Positions 9,936-19,049 of a stretch of 64,000 nt of DNA are shown piece after piece (the first letter of the stretch is position 1; every line of letters starts with the position of its first letter). The position numbers and the translations under genes are program-made. This stretch comes from SZUA-38 sp965212525 (GTDB taxonomy: Bacteria > Pseudomonadota > Gammaproteobacteria > Xanthomonadales > SZUA-38). The notes under the pieces were generated by a model, which searched no databases, had not been told where the DNA came from, and worked only from the letters and a program-made list of their open reading frames with translations. Location: positions 62,001 through 126,000 of the forward strand of contig CBDBVC010000043.1 in assembly GCA_965212525.1 (NCBI GenBank). Reading direction: 5' to 3'.

Positions 9936-11594
9936 CTAGCCACCGTCGTGGATGATTCTGAGGTATTGGTTCTTTTGATTTGTCCTGAACGTCTGTCGGT
10001 GACCATCAGGCCAATCGATCGTCACGGTCATCTCACCTGCTTTGTCTGCCAGTCCAAAATGCTGTCGCAATGCAGACTGGGAGAGGAAACTGTCGCCGCT
10101 ACGAATTTCCCGGATCTGGGTGCCTGTATTACTGTGCAACGTGATTCTGGTGCCAACAGCAAATACATTCCCCGGTGGGCCAGTCAGCTCAAGTCCTAAC
10201 CATTCGTGGCTGTTCGGATGACGATTGTTGAGCAGTTGAACCCGTCCGTTGGTATTGGTCACCAGCAAATCTGGCTTACCGTCTGAATCGTAATCAGCGA
10301 CAGCCAGTCCACGACTGACAGCGTGTAGCTGCCAGGCTGTCCCGGCATCGTTTGTGACATCACCAAAGCGCTTGCCGTTATCGTTTTCCATCAGGCGGTT
10401 TTTTTGAGCGTATTTCAGACGCGGTTCTACAGATTCGATATCGTCCTGGACATGTCCGTTCGCAATAGCAAGGTCAAGGTCGCCATCATTGTCGAAATCC
10501 AGATACTTGATGCCCCAGCCCACATCCAGAAACGAAGGTGTCGCCAGGCCAAATCGGTTGGTTGCGTCCTCGAACATGGCATCTCCCAGGCCCCGGTAGA
10601 GTGTATTACTCTCCATTGAGAAATGGGACACGATGAGATCCTGGATGCCATCGCCATCCACATCACCCAGATCAACCCCCATCCCGGCCTCGGCCAGTCC
10701 CGCCAGATTGAGTGCTGCACCACTGAGCAGTGAGCTGTCGGTGAACCTGGCCTTGCCATCATTGATGTAGACCCGATTGACTGAGCCGTCATTGGCGACG
10801 TAGATATCCGGGTGGCCGTCATCGTTGAGGTCACTGATCAGGACACCGAATCCGCGTTCATCGCGACCCTGATTCAAACCGCGCGTCTGGCCCGATTCCT
10901 CGAATACACCATCGCCCTGATTGATGTACAGCAAATCTGTCTCTCCCGGGTAGGCATTGGGGTGACAATAGGCTCGTTTGCCATCCGGCCCGGCCTGACA
11001 GGCATGCGGTGCGTTCCTGTCATAGTTCACGTATCGCGTGACATACAGGTCAAGATCGCCATCCCGGTCGAGATCGGCAAAGGCACAGCCGGTGCTCCAT
11101 CCGGATTGATTGAGTCCGGCACTTGATGAGCGTTCCTCGAATTTCCCCTGGCCCAGGTTACGGTACAGGCGGTTGCTGCCGTAGTTGGTGACCAGAAAAT
11201 CGATCATTCCATCGCTGTCATAATCACCGACACACATGCCCATGCCATAGCCGGTATCGCCAACACCCGCCTGATCGGTCACATCGACAAACTGGCCATT
11301 CCGGTTTTCGTACAACACATTACGCAGCGGCTGACCATCGGCCGATTCTGCGTTGATGAGGTACAGATCCGGATCACTGTCATTGTCGAAATCGATCCAG
11401 CCACCACCGCTGGCTGCTGTCTCGATGAAATGATACCGGCCCTGACTGCCATTCTGATGCACGAAATCGATGCCCACATCAGAACTGACATCCACAAACC
11501 AGTCATTGCCTGGTTCCGATGAATTCGCAGGCACGGTGGCACTCATGACAGCAATCAGGATGACTGGAAATCTGACAGCAAGACGTCTCATCAT
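9936..11594 (-). CDS. CRTAC1-like FG-GAP/VCBS propeller protein with ASPIC/UnbV domain
   Basis: About 552 residues with a signal peptide (cleavage near V-P-A-N-S). The body is a series of FG-GAP/VCBS repeats with calcium-type loops such as D-F-D-N-D-S-D-P-D-L-Y, D-Y-D-S-D-G-M-I-D-F, D-L-D-R-D-G-D-L-D-L-Y and D-V-D-G-D-G-I-Q-D-L, which form a beta-propeller. An ASPIC/UnbV domain follows at about 470-545 (W-L-G-L-E-L ... F-G-L-A-D-K-A ... V-T-I-D-W-P-D-G). The family is secreted and of unproven function, often linked to surface binding. Its ATG overlaps the stop of the TPR lipoprotein upstream by one base, so the two form an operon. A second copy of the same type lies at 13013-15290. Confidence 0.88.
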   Translation of the reverse strand: MMRRLAVRFPVILIAVMSATVPANSSEPGNDWFVDVSSDVGIDFVHQNGSQGRYHFIETAASGGGWIDFDNDSDPDLYLINAESADGQPLRNVLYENRNGQFVDVTDQAGVGDTGYGMGMCVGDYDSDGMIDFLVTNYGSNRLYRNLGQGKFEERSSSAGLNQSGWSTGCAFADLDRDGDLDLYVTRYVNYDRNAPHACQAGPDGKRAYCHPNAYPGETDLLYINQGDGVFEESGQTRGLNQGRDERGFGVLISDLNDDGHPDIYVANDGSVNRVYINDGKARFTDSSLLSGAALNLAGLAEAGMGVDLGDVDGDGIQDLIVSHFSMESNTLYRGLGDAMFEDATNRFGLATPSFLDVGWGIKYLDFDNDGDLDLAIANGHVQDDIESVEPRLKYAQKNRLMENDNGKRFGDVTNDAGTAWQLHAVSRGLAVADYDSDGKPDLLVTNTNGRVQLLNNRHPNSHEWLGLELTGPPGNVFAVGTRITLHSNTGTQIREIRSGDSFLSQSALRQHFGLADKAGEMTVTIDWPDGHRQTFRTNQKNQYLRIIHDGG

Positions 11595-12922
11595 CACAAC
11601 CCCTGTTCCCTGCGGAACCGGCTCAATGCAGGATCGATGACAGGTGCCTCATCGAGCAGACGTTTCGCTTCTTCGATGTCTCCATCAGAGAGCAGCAGGT
11701 TGGCCATCAGTATGCGCCACTCGGTTTGCCATGGAGACAGATGCAGAGCATCGTTCAACGCGGTTCTTGATCGCTCGTCGTCGCCACGCCTCATCGCCGC
11801 TTGAGACAGATAATAGTGGTGCCTGGCAATCCAGCAATGGCGTTCAATGGCTGCCTTGCTGATCGCATCAAGGTCAGCGTATTTCGCCTGCAATAAAGCG
11901 ACGTGTGCCTTTCCCAATTCGGCCGTTTCAACGGTGTCCGGGTCACTCGCTGCCTCGCGATAACTGTTGAGGGCAGTATCCAGTGCACCTGCCCTTAGCG
12001 CGGCAGCGGCCATGCTGAGGTGTTGTGGCGATGTAAAAGATGTATTGGAAACGTATTCCTGGTAGTGCTGTATCGCTGTATTTCGATCACCCGAATCGAA
12101 CAGCAACTGAATGCGAGTGGCGATAAATTCAGCATTGCTGGCAAGTCCATAGGGATTCTGCTCAAGAACTGCCAGTGTTTTGTTCAGTTGATCCGGCTGA
12201 TATCCGGTGACACTTCGACGTTTTGTTATCGACTCCAGTGCCTGAAACTGAGCAATCGCCATGCGGGCCTTGTCTGCATCCTTCAGTCGGTTGGCCGACT
12301 GTGAAATCTGGTAATAAGTCTTTGGGTTCATCGACCCCAGCGCTGCGGCCCGTTCTGCGTACTGCAGCGCCATCTGCATGTCACCAATTTGCTGATACAG
12401 GATTGCCGCCTGTTCATGAGCCCGGATATGCTGTGGATCGGTTTCGAGAATGTCGAGCAAGAGATCGTCGAGGATCCTGGATGGCTCGATGTCAGCCCGT
12501 GCAATCAGCGCTTCGGCTGCAAGCAGACGCAGACTGATGTCTGCGCTTGATGCCAGGTCAAGCTGTTCCAGTCGCTTCCAGTCACCGGCTCTGATCAGTG
12601 CACGGGCGCGTTTTACCTGAGCGGGCCCATCATCCGGATTCAGCTGAATGTATTGGTCCAGGTAAGTAATCGCGGTGCTTAACACCCCGTTGCCGCCATC
12701 CAGCCAGGAAAAACCGAGTTTGCGCAGTGATTCGACACGATCGGGATTTTGTTCAAGATCTCTGGCAAAATACTCCCGGGCCAGATCATGACGACCCTGC
12801 ACCAGTGCATTCTGGCCACGATTGAACCACAAATCAGCATCACGGCATTGTCGTTCACAGGCAGACAGCATGATGAGCATCATGAGCAGGAATGCAATCT
12901 TGAGAAACGGGCGGTAGATCAT
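11594..12922 (-). CDS. TPR lipoprotein
   Basis: A 442-residue protein. Starting at ATG 12922, a short signal ends in M-L-S-A-C, a lipobox. An upstream in-frame start 30 bases earlier would only add a polar leader. Tetratricopeptide repeats cover most of the chain, for example W-F-N-R-G-Q-N-A-L-V-Q-G-R-H-D-L-A-R-E-Y-F near 32-52 and repeats near 150-200 and 340-410. It is probably a membrane-anchored scaffold in the periplasm. Its stop codon overlaps the start of the FG-GAP/ASPIC gene, so the two are likely made together and may interact. It is divergent from the related FG-GAP gene at 13013, with a 90 bp gap for two promoters. Confidence 0.82.
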   Translation of the reverse strand: MIYRPFLKIAFLLMMLIMLSACERQCRDADLWFNRGQNALVQGRHDLAREYFARDLEQNPDRVESLRKLGFSWLDGGNGVLSTAITYLDQYIQLNPDDGPAQVKRARALIRAGDWKRLEQLDLASSADISLRLLAAEALIARADIEPSRILDDLLLDILETDPQHIRAHEQAAILYQQIGDMQMALQYAERAAALGSMNPKTYYQISQSANRLKDADKARMAIAQFQALESITKRRSVTGYQPDQLNKTLAVLEQNPYGLASNAEFIATRIQLLFDSGDRNTAIQHYQEYVSNTSFTSPQHLSMAAAALRAGALDTALNSYREAASDPDTVETAELGKAHVALLQAKYADLDAISKAAIERHCWIARHHYYLSQAAMRRGDDERSRTALNDALHLSPWQTEWRILMANLLLSDGDIEEAKRLLDEAPVIDPALSRFRREQGL

Positions 12923-13012
12923 GTTCAGCAGGTGGAATTCAACATTGCCCATGGCAGATCCAGCGCGGAATTCAGTGCCGCAGTCAATTTACTGCATGGA
13001 TGGCAACACGCC

Positions 13013-15290
13013 ATGATTCTGAAAGGCCTGCTGCAGGCACTGGTGATCATTCTATTCCTGTCTGGCTGTGATGAATCGGAGCAGCAAACTCTACCAGCAT
13101 CCGGCGTGCAATCAAGCCAGAGTACAGCTCAGACAGAAGATGGAACCCGACGCATGGCCCAGCGCCTGAATCTGCTGGCCGATAACGCCAGCCCGATGGA
13201 GAACAGCTTTCTCAATCACCGCCGTCTGAATCATCTGCTGAGCCTGAAGCAGGAAATGGCAGATGTCGATACAGTGCAGCAGTTCAACCAGGAGGCGGCA
13301 ATTGCTCTGGAACAGTTGAGGTCGGGCCGTTCCGAGCAGGCAGCGGACAGCTTCAGTCGTCTGCTGGATCGTGTCAGGCAGAACCCGGATCGTTTTGCAC
13401 AAAACATGCCCCGTCGTCTGCGGGCGCTCAAGGCCATTGCCCTGATGCGCCAGGGGGAGCAATCCAATTGCGTGGCGCTGCACATGAGTCGCAGCTGTAT
13501 TTTTCCAATCGACAGCGCTGCGGTTTCACATCAATCAGGCGGGTTCCCGTGCCGCGATGGTTGAACTGGCCAGTCTGCTGGAAGAATTTCCCGATGACCT
13601 GACCAGTCGCTGGCTCTATAACCTGGCCGCTCAGACTGTCGGTGACTATCCCGATCGTGTTCCCGCCAGATGGCTGATACCTGAGGAGACGTTCGACTCG
13701 GAATACCCACTGGATATGTTCACCAATGTCGCACCTGCGAATGGTCTGGCCACTGTCGGACTGGCTGGCGGTGCCGTGATGGATGATTTCAACGGTGATG
13801 GCCATCTGGACGTTATGGCTTCTTCCTGGGGATACCGTGATGCACTGCGCCTGTACATCAATCAGACAGACGGGCAGTTCGCAGAGGGCACACAGGGCAA
13901 CGGACTGAACGGTATCACGGGTGGGCTGAATCTGGTCCATGCGGATTTTGACAACGACGGCGACCCGGACGTTTTCGTGCTACGTGGTGGCTGGCTGCTC
14001 GGACAGGGTCGACAGCCGAATTCGCTGCTGGTGAATGACGGTGCCGGTCATTTTGCCGACCAGACCGAACAGGCAGGCCTGCTCAGTTTTCACCCAACCC
14101 AGACAGCTGCCTGGGGGGATTATGACAACGACGGATGGATTGACCTTGTCATCGGCAATGAAATTCGACCGGGGAGTACACATCCCGGCGAACTGTATCG
14201 CAACAACGGTGATGGCACGTTTTCGGAGGTGGCCGATCGGGTCGGTCTCAGAATAACGGGGTTCGTCAAGGCCGTGGTCTGGGGTGATTACAACAACGAC
14301 GGCTGGATCGATCTGTATGTCTCGCGCATGGGCCAGACTAATCAACTGTTCAGGAACAATGGCCCGGATGTGACACCACAGTTCAACGATGTCACTGAAC
14401 TGGCCGGTGTAGCCGAACCAGTCAACAGCTTTCCTGCCTGGTTCTGGGACATGGACAATGACGGCTGGCTGGATCTGTTCGTGGCCGATTTCAGTTCCGA
14501 TGCCTACGGTGCAGATCGCAACGCAGCGTTCGTGACTGGGGAGGTGGACCGGATTGCCGCCAGTTATCTGGGAGAGGCGGCCAGGAGCATGCCACGGGTC
14601 TACAGAAATCTGGGCGATGGCACTTTCGAGGATATCACCCAGTCTGCGCGGCTGGACTTGCCGCTTCTGGCCATGGGCGTCAATTATGGGGACATTGATA
14701 ACGACGGGTTCCCGGACATGTACATCGGTACCGGTGATCCCGATTTTCAGACGCTGATCCCCAACCGCATGTTCCGCAACGATGAAGGCCTTGCCTTTCA
14801 GGATGTCACCACAAGCGCCGGTGTCGGACACCTGCAGAAAGGCCATGGCATTGCCTTCGGTGATCTGGACAATGACGGCGATCAGGATGTGTATGCCGTC
14901 ATGGGCGGTGCCTATTCCGGTGATGTGTTCCAGAACGCGATGTTTCTGAATCCGGGCAATGACAACAACTGGGTGACAATCAGGCTGCAGGGAGTCACTG
15001 CCAACCGCAGCGCAATCGGTGCACGTCTGCGTCTGGAGACCACCACTCCTGATGGCAGGCAGACCGTTCACAAATTGCTAGGGAGTGGTGGCAGCTTCGG
15101 TGCCAATTCACTGCAGCAGGAAATCGGGCTTGGGCGAGCGACTCGAATCGATAGTCTGACTATCGAATGGCCGGGTGCGTCTACCCAGGTCTTCACGGAT
15201 ATAGAAATCAATCAGACGCTGCTGATCGTCGAGGGTGAGCCGGAGCCGCGTGTCCTGCTGTCTGAAAGGATTGAGATAACGCGGAACTAG
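13013..15290 (+). CDS. TPR-like/FG-GAP/ASPIC-UnbV lipoprotein, frameshifted at about 13525
   Basis: A CRTAC1-type protein of about 758 residues when repaired. It begins M-I-L-K-G-L-L with a lipobox L-S-G-C, then an alpha-helical leader, then the conserved segment L-R-x-G-E-x-x-N-C ... S-C-I-F-P-I. In this reading the frame stops at 13562-13564, yet homologous sequence continues in the +1 frame: deleting one T from the TTT at 13524-13526 joins them as V-H-I-N-Q-A-G-S-R-A-A-M-V-E-L. Downstream are FG-GAP loops (D-F-N-G-D-G-H-L-D, D-Y-D-N-D-G-W-I-D, D-I-D-N-D-G-F-P-D) and a C-terminal ASPIC/UnbV domain (I-G-L-G-R-A ... I-E-W-P-G). As written, only 13557-15290 would be translated as the propeller. 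It is divergent from the TPR lipoprotein and overlaps the opposite-strand small gene by four bases. Confidence 0.8.
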
Positions 15291-15652
15291 TTCGGCGTAT
15301 TTTCCGCCTTCAGTTTGGGTCCGGCTTTCTTCAGTGGCGAAAAGCGGCGACGCTTGCCATCAACCGAAATGCTTTCGATGTAGTAGTAGTACGTTTTGTG
15401 TGGGTCAATGTTTCGGTCTGTGAATTGATACTGGCTGATCAGATCGGTTGTGCCGGCACCCTCGATCATGTTCTCTGTCACGCGTGTGAATGGGCCATCT
15501 TCACGGGTTGACCGGTAGATGTCGTAGCCGAAATTGTCCACTTCACTGGCTGTAGACCATTTCAGTGTGTTCTTGTACTCATGCTCGGATCCTGTTGCAG
15601 TCACACAATAGGCAAGACAGATCGCAAACAGTATGGTCATCAGTATTTTCAT
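15287..15652 (-). CDS. Small secreted fibronectin type III-like protein
   Basis: A 121-residue protein with a signal peptide (cleavage near V-T-A-T-G-S). One fibronectin type III-like domain follows: L-K-W-S-T-A-S-E-V-D-N-F-G-Y-D-I-Y-R-S near 30-50 and Y-Y-Y-Y-I-E-S-I-S-V-D-G near 85-100. This W-S-T-A-S-E-x-x-N-x-G-Y-x-I-Y-R pattern is common in extracellular proteins of bacteria. The tail is basic. No catalytic site is visible. It is convergent with the FG-GAP gene and overlaps its last four bases. It is probably an adhesion or structural accessory of the envelope cluster; that role is inference from context. Confidence 0.75.
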   Translation of the reverse strand: MKILMTILFAICLAYCVTATGSEHEYKNTLKWSTASEVDNFGYDIYRSTREDGPFTRVTENMIEGAGTTDLISQYQFTDRNIDPHKTYYYYIESISVDGKRRRFSPLKKAGPKLKAENTPN

Positions 15653-15895
15653 GGCGGTGACATCATTCTCTTCTGGGTGCAGTCAGTAACGGGCTGGATC
15701 TTGATTGTGCTTGACAGTTTATCTGCTTCACCCTGTCGATGAAACCGGGTTGAACGCTTTTAGAATCCGACCGTTCAGCAGCACATCTCCACTACTGATG
15801 ACGTTTCCGCCCTCGCCGTGAACCTCGCCAGGCTGTGTCAATAACAGAATTCATCGTGCCGGAGCTTGATGCAAGTCAAATAGTTCGGCGGTTTC

Positions 15896-15924
15896 TTGAA
15901 AAATATGATTCCAGTAATTATATT
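15896..15924 (+). promoter_or_regulatory. Sigma-70-like promoter of the GbsR-oxidase operon
   Basis: TTGAAA at 15896-15901, a 17-base spacer and TATATT at 15919-15924. The start codon of the regulator lies 36 bases after the -10 box. The -10 box touches the left arm of the inverted repeat described next. Confidence 0.55.
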
Positions 15925-15941
15925 AATTTCAGGAATTACTG
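15912..15941. promoter_or_regulatory. Candidate operator: CAGTAATT inverted repeat
   Basis: CAGTAATT at 15912-15919 and its exact reverse complement AATTACTG at 15934-15941 are separated by 14 AT-rich bases. They flank the -10 box of the promoter. A dimeric MarR/GbsR-type protein binding here would block transcription, so autoregulation by the next gene is a natural reading. Confidence 0.5.
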
Positions 15942-15959
15942 AAAATTCGGAAATCAACA

Positions 15960-16529
15960 ATGCTGACTGAACCGGCAGCCACCTTTGTGGCACATTTTGG
16001 CGAGATGGGGAGACGCTGGGGCATCAACCGTACGGTGGGTCAGATCTACGCATTGCTGTATATCTCCAGGGAACCGTTGTGTGCAGACGATATTGCCGAA
16101 CAGCTTCAATTTTCCAGATCCAACGTGAGCATGGGGCTGAAGGAACTCGACAGCTGGAAACTGACCCGGGTCAGGCACAGGCCGGGAGATCGACGTGATT
16201 ATTTCACCGTACCGGAAGATATATGGGAAGTGGTCAAGACCCTGATTCACGAACGCAAGCAGCGTGAGATCGATCCGACTCTGAGCATGCTGCGTGAATT
16301 ACTGCTCGAGTATGACCAGGGTTCAATCGACGAATACACGCACGATCAGCTGACAGAGATGCACGATCTGATCGAGTTGCTGACCGGCTGGTACCAGGAC
16401 ATGCGACAGATGGATTCCGATCGTCTGGTCAAACTGATCCGCATGGGATCCCGAATCTACAAGCTGTACGAGATGAAGGACAAACTGACTGGCAAACATG
16501 CCAGTGGCGGGAGTGCCAGCCGTGATTGA
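15960..16529 (+). CDS. GbsR/MarR-family transcriptional regulator
   Basis: A 189-residue winged-helix protein. The N-terminal half has the GbsR pattern F-x-x-x-F-G-E-M-G-R-R-W-G-I-N-R-T-V-G-Q-I-Y-A-L-L-Y. The recognition region follows: A-D-D-I-A-E-Q-L-Q-F-S-R-S-N-V-S-M-G-L-K-E-L at about 42-63. The wing contains R-P-G-D-R-R-D-Y-F. The C-terminal half is helical and probably forms the dimer. Regulators of this type control osmolyte uptake genes in Bacillus, but similar ones sit beside cytochrome bd oxidase genes, as here. The oxidase genes start within its last codons, so one transcript probably covers all three, and an operator-like repeat overlaps the promoter. The effector is unknown. Confidence 0.85.
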   Translation: MLTEPAATFVAHFGEMGRRWGINRTVGQIYALLYISREPLCADDIAEQLQFSRSNVSMGLKELDSWKLTRVRHRPGDRRDYFTVPEDIWEVVKTLIHERKQREIDPTLSMLRELLLEYDQGSIDEYTHDQLTEMHDLIELLTGWYQDMRQMDSDRLVKLIRMGSRIYKLYEMKDKLTGKHASGGSASRD

Positions 16530-17901
16530 TCAACTCGTACTGGCCAGGGCGCAGTTTGGTCTCAATATCAGTTTCCACATCCTGTTTCCCACCATCACGA
16601 TCGCCCTGGGCTGGCTGCTGGTGTTTTTCAAATGGCGCTACAATCGCACCGCCGAACCGCGCTGGATGTTGCTGTACCGTCTGTGGGTCAAGGTGTTCGC
16701 ACTGAGTTTCGCACTGGGCGTGGTCAGCGGCATTACCATGTCGTTCCAGTTCGGTACCAACTGGCCAGGCTACATGCAGACGGTGGGCAATGTAGCAGGA
16801 CCACTGCTGGCCTATGAGGTGTTGACGGCATTCTTTCTCGAGGCCACCTTCCTGGGCGTGATGCTGTTCGGATACGATCGTGTATCAAACCGGGTGCATA
16901 CACTGGCCACCTGGCTGGTCGCCCTCGGGACATCCCTGTCGGCATTCTGGATACTTGTACTCAACAGCTGGATGCATACCCCGGCGGGTTATGAACTCGT
17001 CGAAGGTGTGGTTCATGCCACTGACTGGTCGGCAATCATCTTCAACCCGTCCATGCCCTACAGGCTTGCACACATGCTGCTGGCCTCGGTGCTGACCTGT
17101 GCCTTCCTGGTTGCCGGTCTGTCGGCCTACCGGTACTTGCGGCAGGACAGTTCTCCCGGTGTGCGCACGGGCATGCGCGTGGGCATCATCATGGCGGCAG
17201 TCGCTGTACCGCTTCAGATCCTGGTCGGCGATCTGCACGGCCTGAACACACTGGAGCACCAGCCGGAAAAGATCGCCGCGATGGAAGGCATCTGGGAAAC
17301 AGAACAGGGTGCCGATCTCAGGCTGTTTGCCATCGTCGACGAACAGACACGCAGCAACAGCTACGAAATCAGAGTGCCGAAACTGGCCAGCCTTATCCTG
17401 ACACACGATCGGGAAGGGGTCATTGTTGGTCTGAATGATTTCGAACATCACCCGCCTGTGGCAGCCTTGTTCTATTCATTTCGTATCATGGTGGGTATAG
17501 GGTTGCTGATGCTGCTCACTGCCCTGATTGGTCTGTACCGGATAATTCGGCGCCGCTCAGCGGGGCGGGCCTATGCGCGTTTATTGCTGTGCATGACATT
17601 TTCCGGCTGGGTCGCCACACTTGCCGGCTGGTACACCACGGAAATCGGTCGTCAGCCCTGGCTGGTCAATGGTGTGCTGATGACCGAACAGGCCGTCTCG
17701 GATGTGGCGCCATCACTGGTGCTGACCACGCTTGTGCTGTACCTGCTGGTCTATATCGGCCTGATCTTTGCCTACATGGCCACTGTGTTCTATCTGGCCA
17801 GGAAAGCGGCACTGGATGATGAATCATCTTTTCCGGATCCGGCTGTTGGCACGCGTCCGGGTGTGGCAGCAAGTCAGAAGATAATCACGGAGTCCCGATA
17901 A
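16522..17901 (+). CDS. cydA: Cytochrome bd-type ubiquinol oxidase subunit I (short Q-loop, CioA-like)
   Basis: Subunit I of the inner-membrane quinol oxidase that reduces oxygen to water. About 459 residues, close to the short CioA/cyanide-insensitive class and shorter than E. coli CydA. The haem-ligand region A-Q-F-G-L-N-I-S-F-H-I-L-F-P lies at the start. F-Q-F-G-T-N-W and L-T-A-F-F-L-E-A-T-F-L-G-V-M-L-F-G-Y follow. The quinol-loop entry G-D-L-H-G-L-N-T-L-E-H-Q-P-E-K-I-A-A is near 240, with only a short loop after it. I prefer GTG 16522 (GGGAG upstream, overlapping the regulator stop) to an ATG 24 bases earlier, because relatives begin near this point. The subunit II gene follows with a one-base overlap. 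Confidence 0.93.
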   Translation: MIDQLVLARAQFGLNISFHILFPTITIALGWLLVFFKWRYNRTAEPRWMLLYRLWVKVFALSFALGVVSGITMSFQFGTNWPGYMQTVGNVAGPLLAYEVLTAFFLEATFLGVMLFGYDRVSNRVHTLATWLVALGTSLSAFWILVLNSWMHTPAGYELVEGVVHATDWSAIIFNPSMPYRLAHMLLASVLTCAFLVAGLSAYRYLRQDSSPGVRTGMRVGIIMAAVAVPLQILVGDLHGLNTLEHQPEKIAAMEGIWETEQGADLRLFAIVDEQTRSNSYEIRVPKLASLILTHDREGVIVGLNDFEHHPPVAALFYSFRIMVGIGLLMLLTALIGLYRIIRRRSAGRAYARLLLCMTFSGWVATLAGWYTTEIGRQPWLVNGVLMTEQAVSDVAPSLVLTTLVLYLLVYIGLIFAYMATVFYLARKAALDDESSFPDPAVGTRPGVAASQKIITESR

Positions 17902-18911
17902 TGGAAAGCATGATCCTGCATGGTCACTGGCTGGCACAGGCATTTGCCATACTGATGGCGGTATCGATGCTGCTCTATGTCATTCTCGATGGCTATGATC
18001 TGGGTGTCGGCATGCTGATGAGTCTGGCAACGGACGAGCAGCGAGACACCATGATTGCTTCCATCGGGCCGTTCTGGGATGCCAATGAAACCTGGCTGGT
18101 GCTGGGTGTGGGTATTCTGCTGGTGGCCTTTCCTGCAGCTCATGGTCTGATACTGAGTTCACTCTATCTGCCGGTCACGCTGATGCTGATTGCACTGGTC
18201 ATTCGAGGTGTCTCTTTCGATTTCAGGGCCAAGGTCCATGCCAGCCGCAAAGGTCTGTGGAACAACGCATTCATGCTCGGATCACTGCTGGCTGCTCTGG
18301 CACAGGGCTACATGCTTGGCCTTTACATCATGGGCTTTGAAAACACAGTCATCGCGCATGCCTTCTCCTCTCTGATCGCCATCAGTTTCGTTGCCGCCTA
18401 CTGCATGATGGCCGGAGGCTGGCTGGTGATGAAAACCGAACACGTGCTGCAGCAACAGGCAGTCCGGTGGATGCGATATGCTCTGTGGTTTACGGCAGCC
18501 GGGATTGTTCTGATCTCGGTGGTGACGCCGGCGGTTAATGCCGATATCCATGCCAGATGGTTCAGCTGGCCCAATCTGATCATGCTGGCCCCGATTCCAT
18601 TGCTAACAGGACTCGTTGTGTTGCTGCTGGATCGGGTACTGTCCCGCATGCCATTTGAGAATGATCGCTACTGTGGCCTGCCACTGCTGTTGTCTGTATT
18701 GCTGTTCCTGCTCTGTTTCATCGGTCTTGCGTTCAGTTTCTATCCCTATATCGTTCCGGGCAGAATGACCGTGTTTGGTGCCGCCAGTGCACCCGAATCG
18801 CTGATGATCATCTTCATCGGTGCCATCGTGGTGCTGCCCTGCATCTTCGGTTATTCAGTCTTCGCCTACCGTGTTTTCTGGGGCAAGGTTCGGCCGCTGA
18901 GTTACGGTTGA
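17901..18911 (+). CDS. cydB: Cytochrome bd-type ubiquinol oxidase subunit II
   Basis: A 336-residue membrane protein, the usual length for CydB/CioB. The signature L-Y-V-I-L-D-G-Y-D-L-G-V-G-M-L lies near 25-40. F-W-D-A-N-E-T-W-L-V-L-G-V-G-I-L follows at about 55-70, and F-D-F-R near 110. Multiple transmembrane helices run throughout, and the C-terminal Y-S-V-F-A-Y-R-V-F-W-G-K-V is typical. It pairs with subunit I to form the oxidase. The ATG shares one base with the subunit I stop, so translation is coupled. I looked for a CydX-like small protein in the next 100 bases and found none. Confidence 0.94.
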   Translation: MESMILHGHWLAQAFAILMAVSMLLYVILDGYDLGVGMLMSLATDEQRDTMIASIGPFWDANETWLVLGVGILLVAFPAAHGLILSSLYLPVTLMLIALVIRGVSFDFRAKVHASRKGLWNNAFMLGSLLAALAQGYMLGLYIMGFENTVIAHAFSSLIAISFVAAYCMMAGGWLVMKTEHVLQQQAVRWMRYALWFTAAGIVLISVVTPAVNADIHARWFSWPNLIMLAPIPLLTGLVVLLLDRVLSRMPFENDRYCGLPLLLSVLLFLLCFIGLAFSFYPYIVPGRMTVFGAASAPESLMIIFIGAIVVLPCIFGYSVFAYRVFWGKVRPLSYG

Positions 18912-18915
18912 CTGA

Positions 18916-18941
18916 GGGTCAGCGTGCCTTTGTTCTGACCC
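18916..18941 (+). terminator. Weak hairpin after the oxidase operon
   Basis: GGGTCAG at 18916-18922 pairs with CTGACCC at 18935-18941, a seven-base stem with a 12-base loop, just after the stop of the subunit II gene. There is no T-run, so it may aid termination or only protect the transcript end. Confidence 0.3.
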
Positions 18942-19049
18942 TGTTGCTGGCCCTGCTCGACAGATCGAGAGTCGCGATTGATCCGGCCAATTGAGAACTA
19001 TGCTCATGATCATCGTTTATGCAGATGATTGATTACAGCAGGGATGGTC

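Larger units (their letters stand above)
15653..15959. other. Intergenic region between two divergent genes
   Basis: About 307 bp with no convincing coding frame. It carries the upstream region of the fibronectin-like gene (minus) and, at its right end, a well-formed promoter and inverted repeat in front of the GbsR-type regulator (separate entries). In the rest I see nothing recognisable. Confidence 0.6.

Noticed and set aside
12749..13012. Upstream extension of the second CRTAC1-like gene
   Set aside because: The first 88 codons overlap the divergent TPR gene and precede a perfect lipoprotein signal, so the start is at 13013.
13980..15071. Open frame of 363 codons on the minus strand opposite the FG-GAP gene
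   Set aside because: It mirrors the Asp/Gly-rich repeats of the real gene and has no recognisable domain or ribosome site.
18912..19028. CydX-like small subunit gene after cydB
   Set aside because: No open frame of suitable length with a membrane helix is present.
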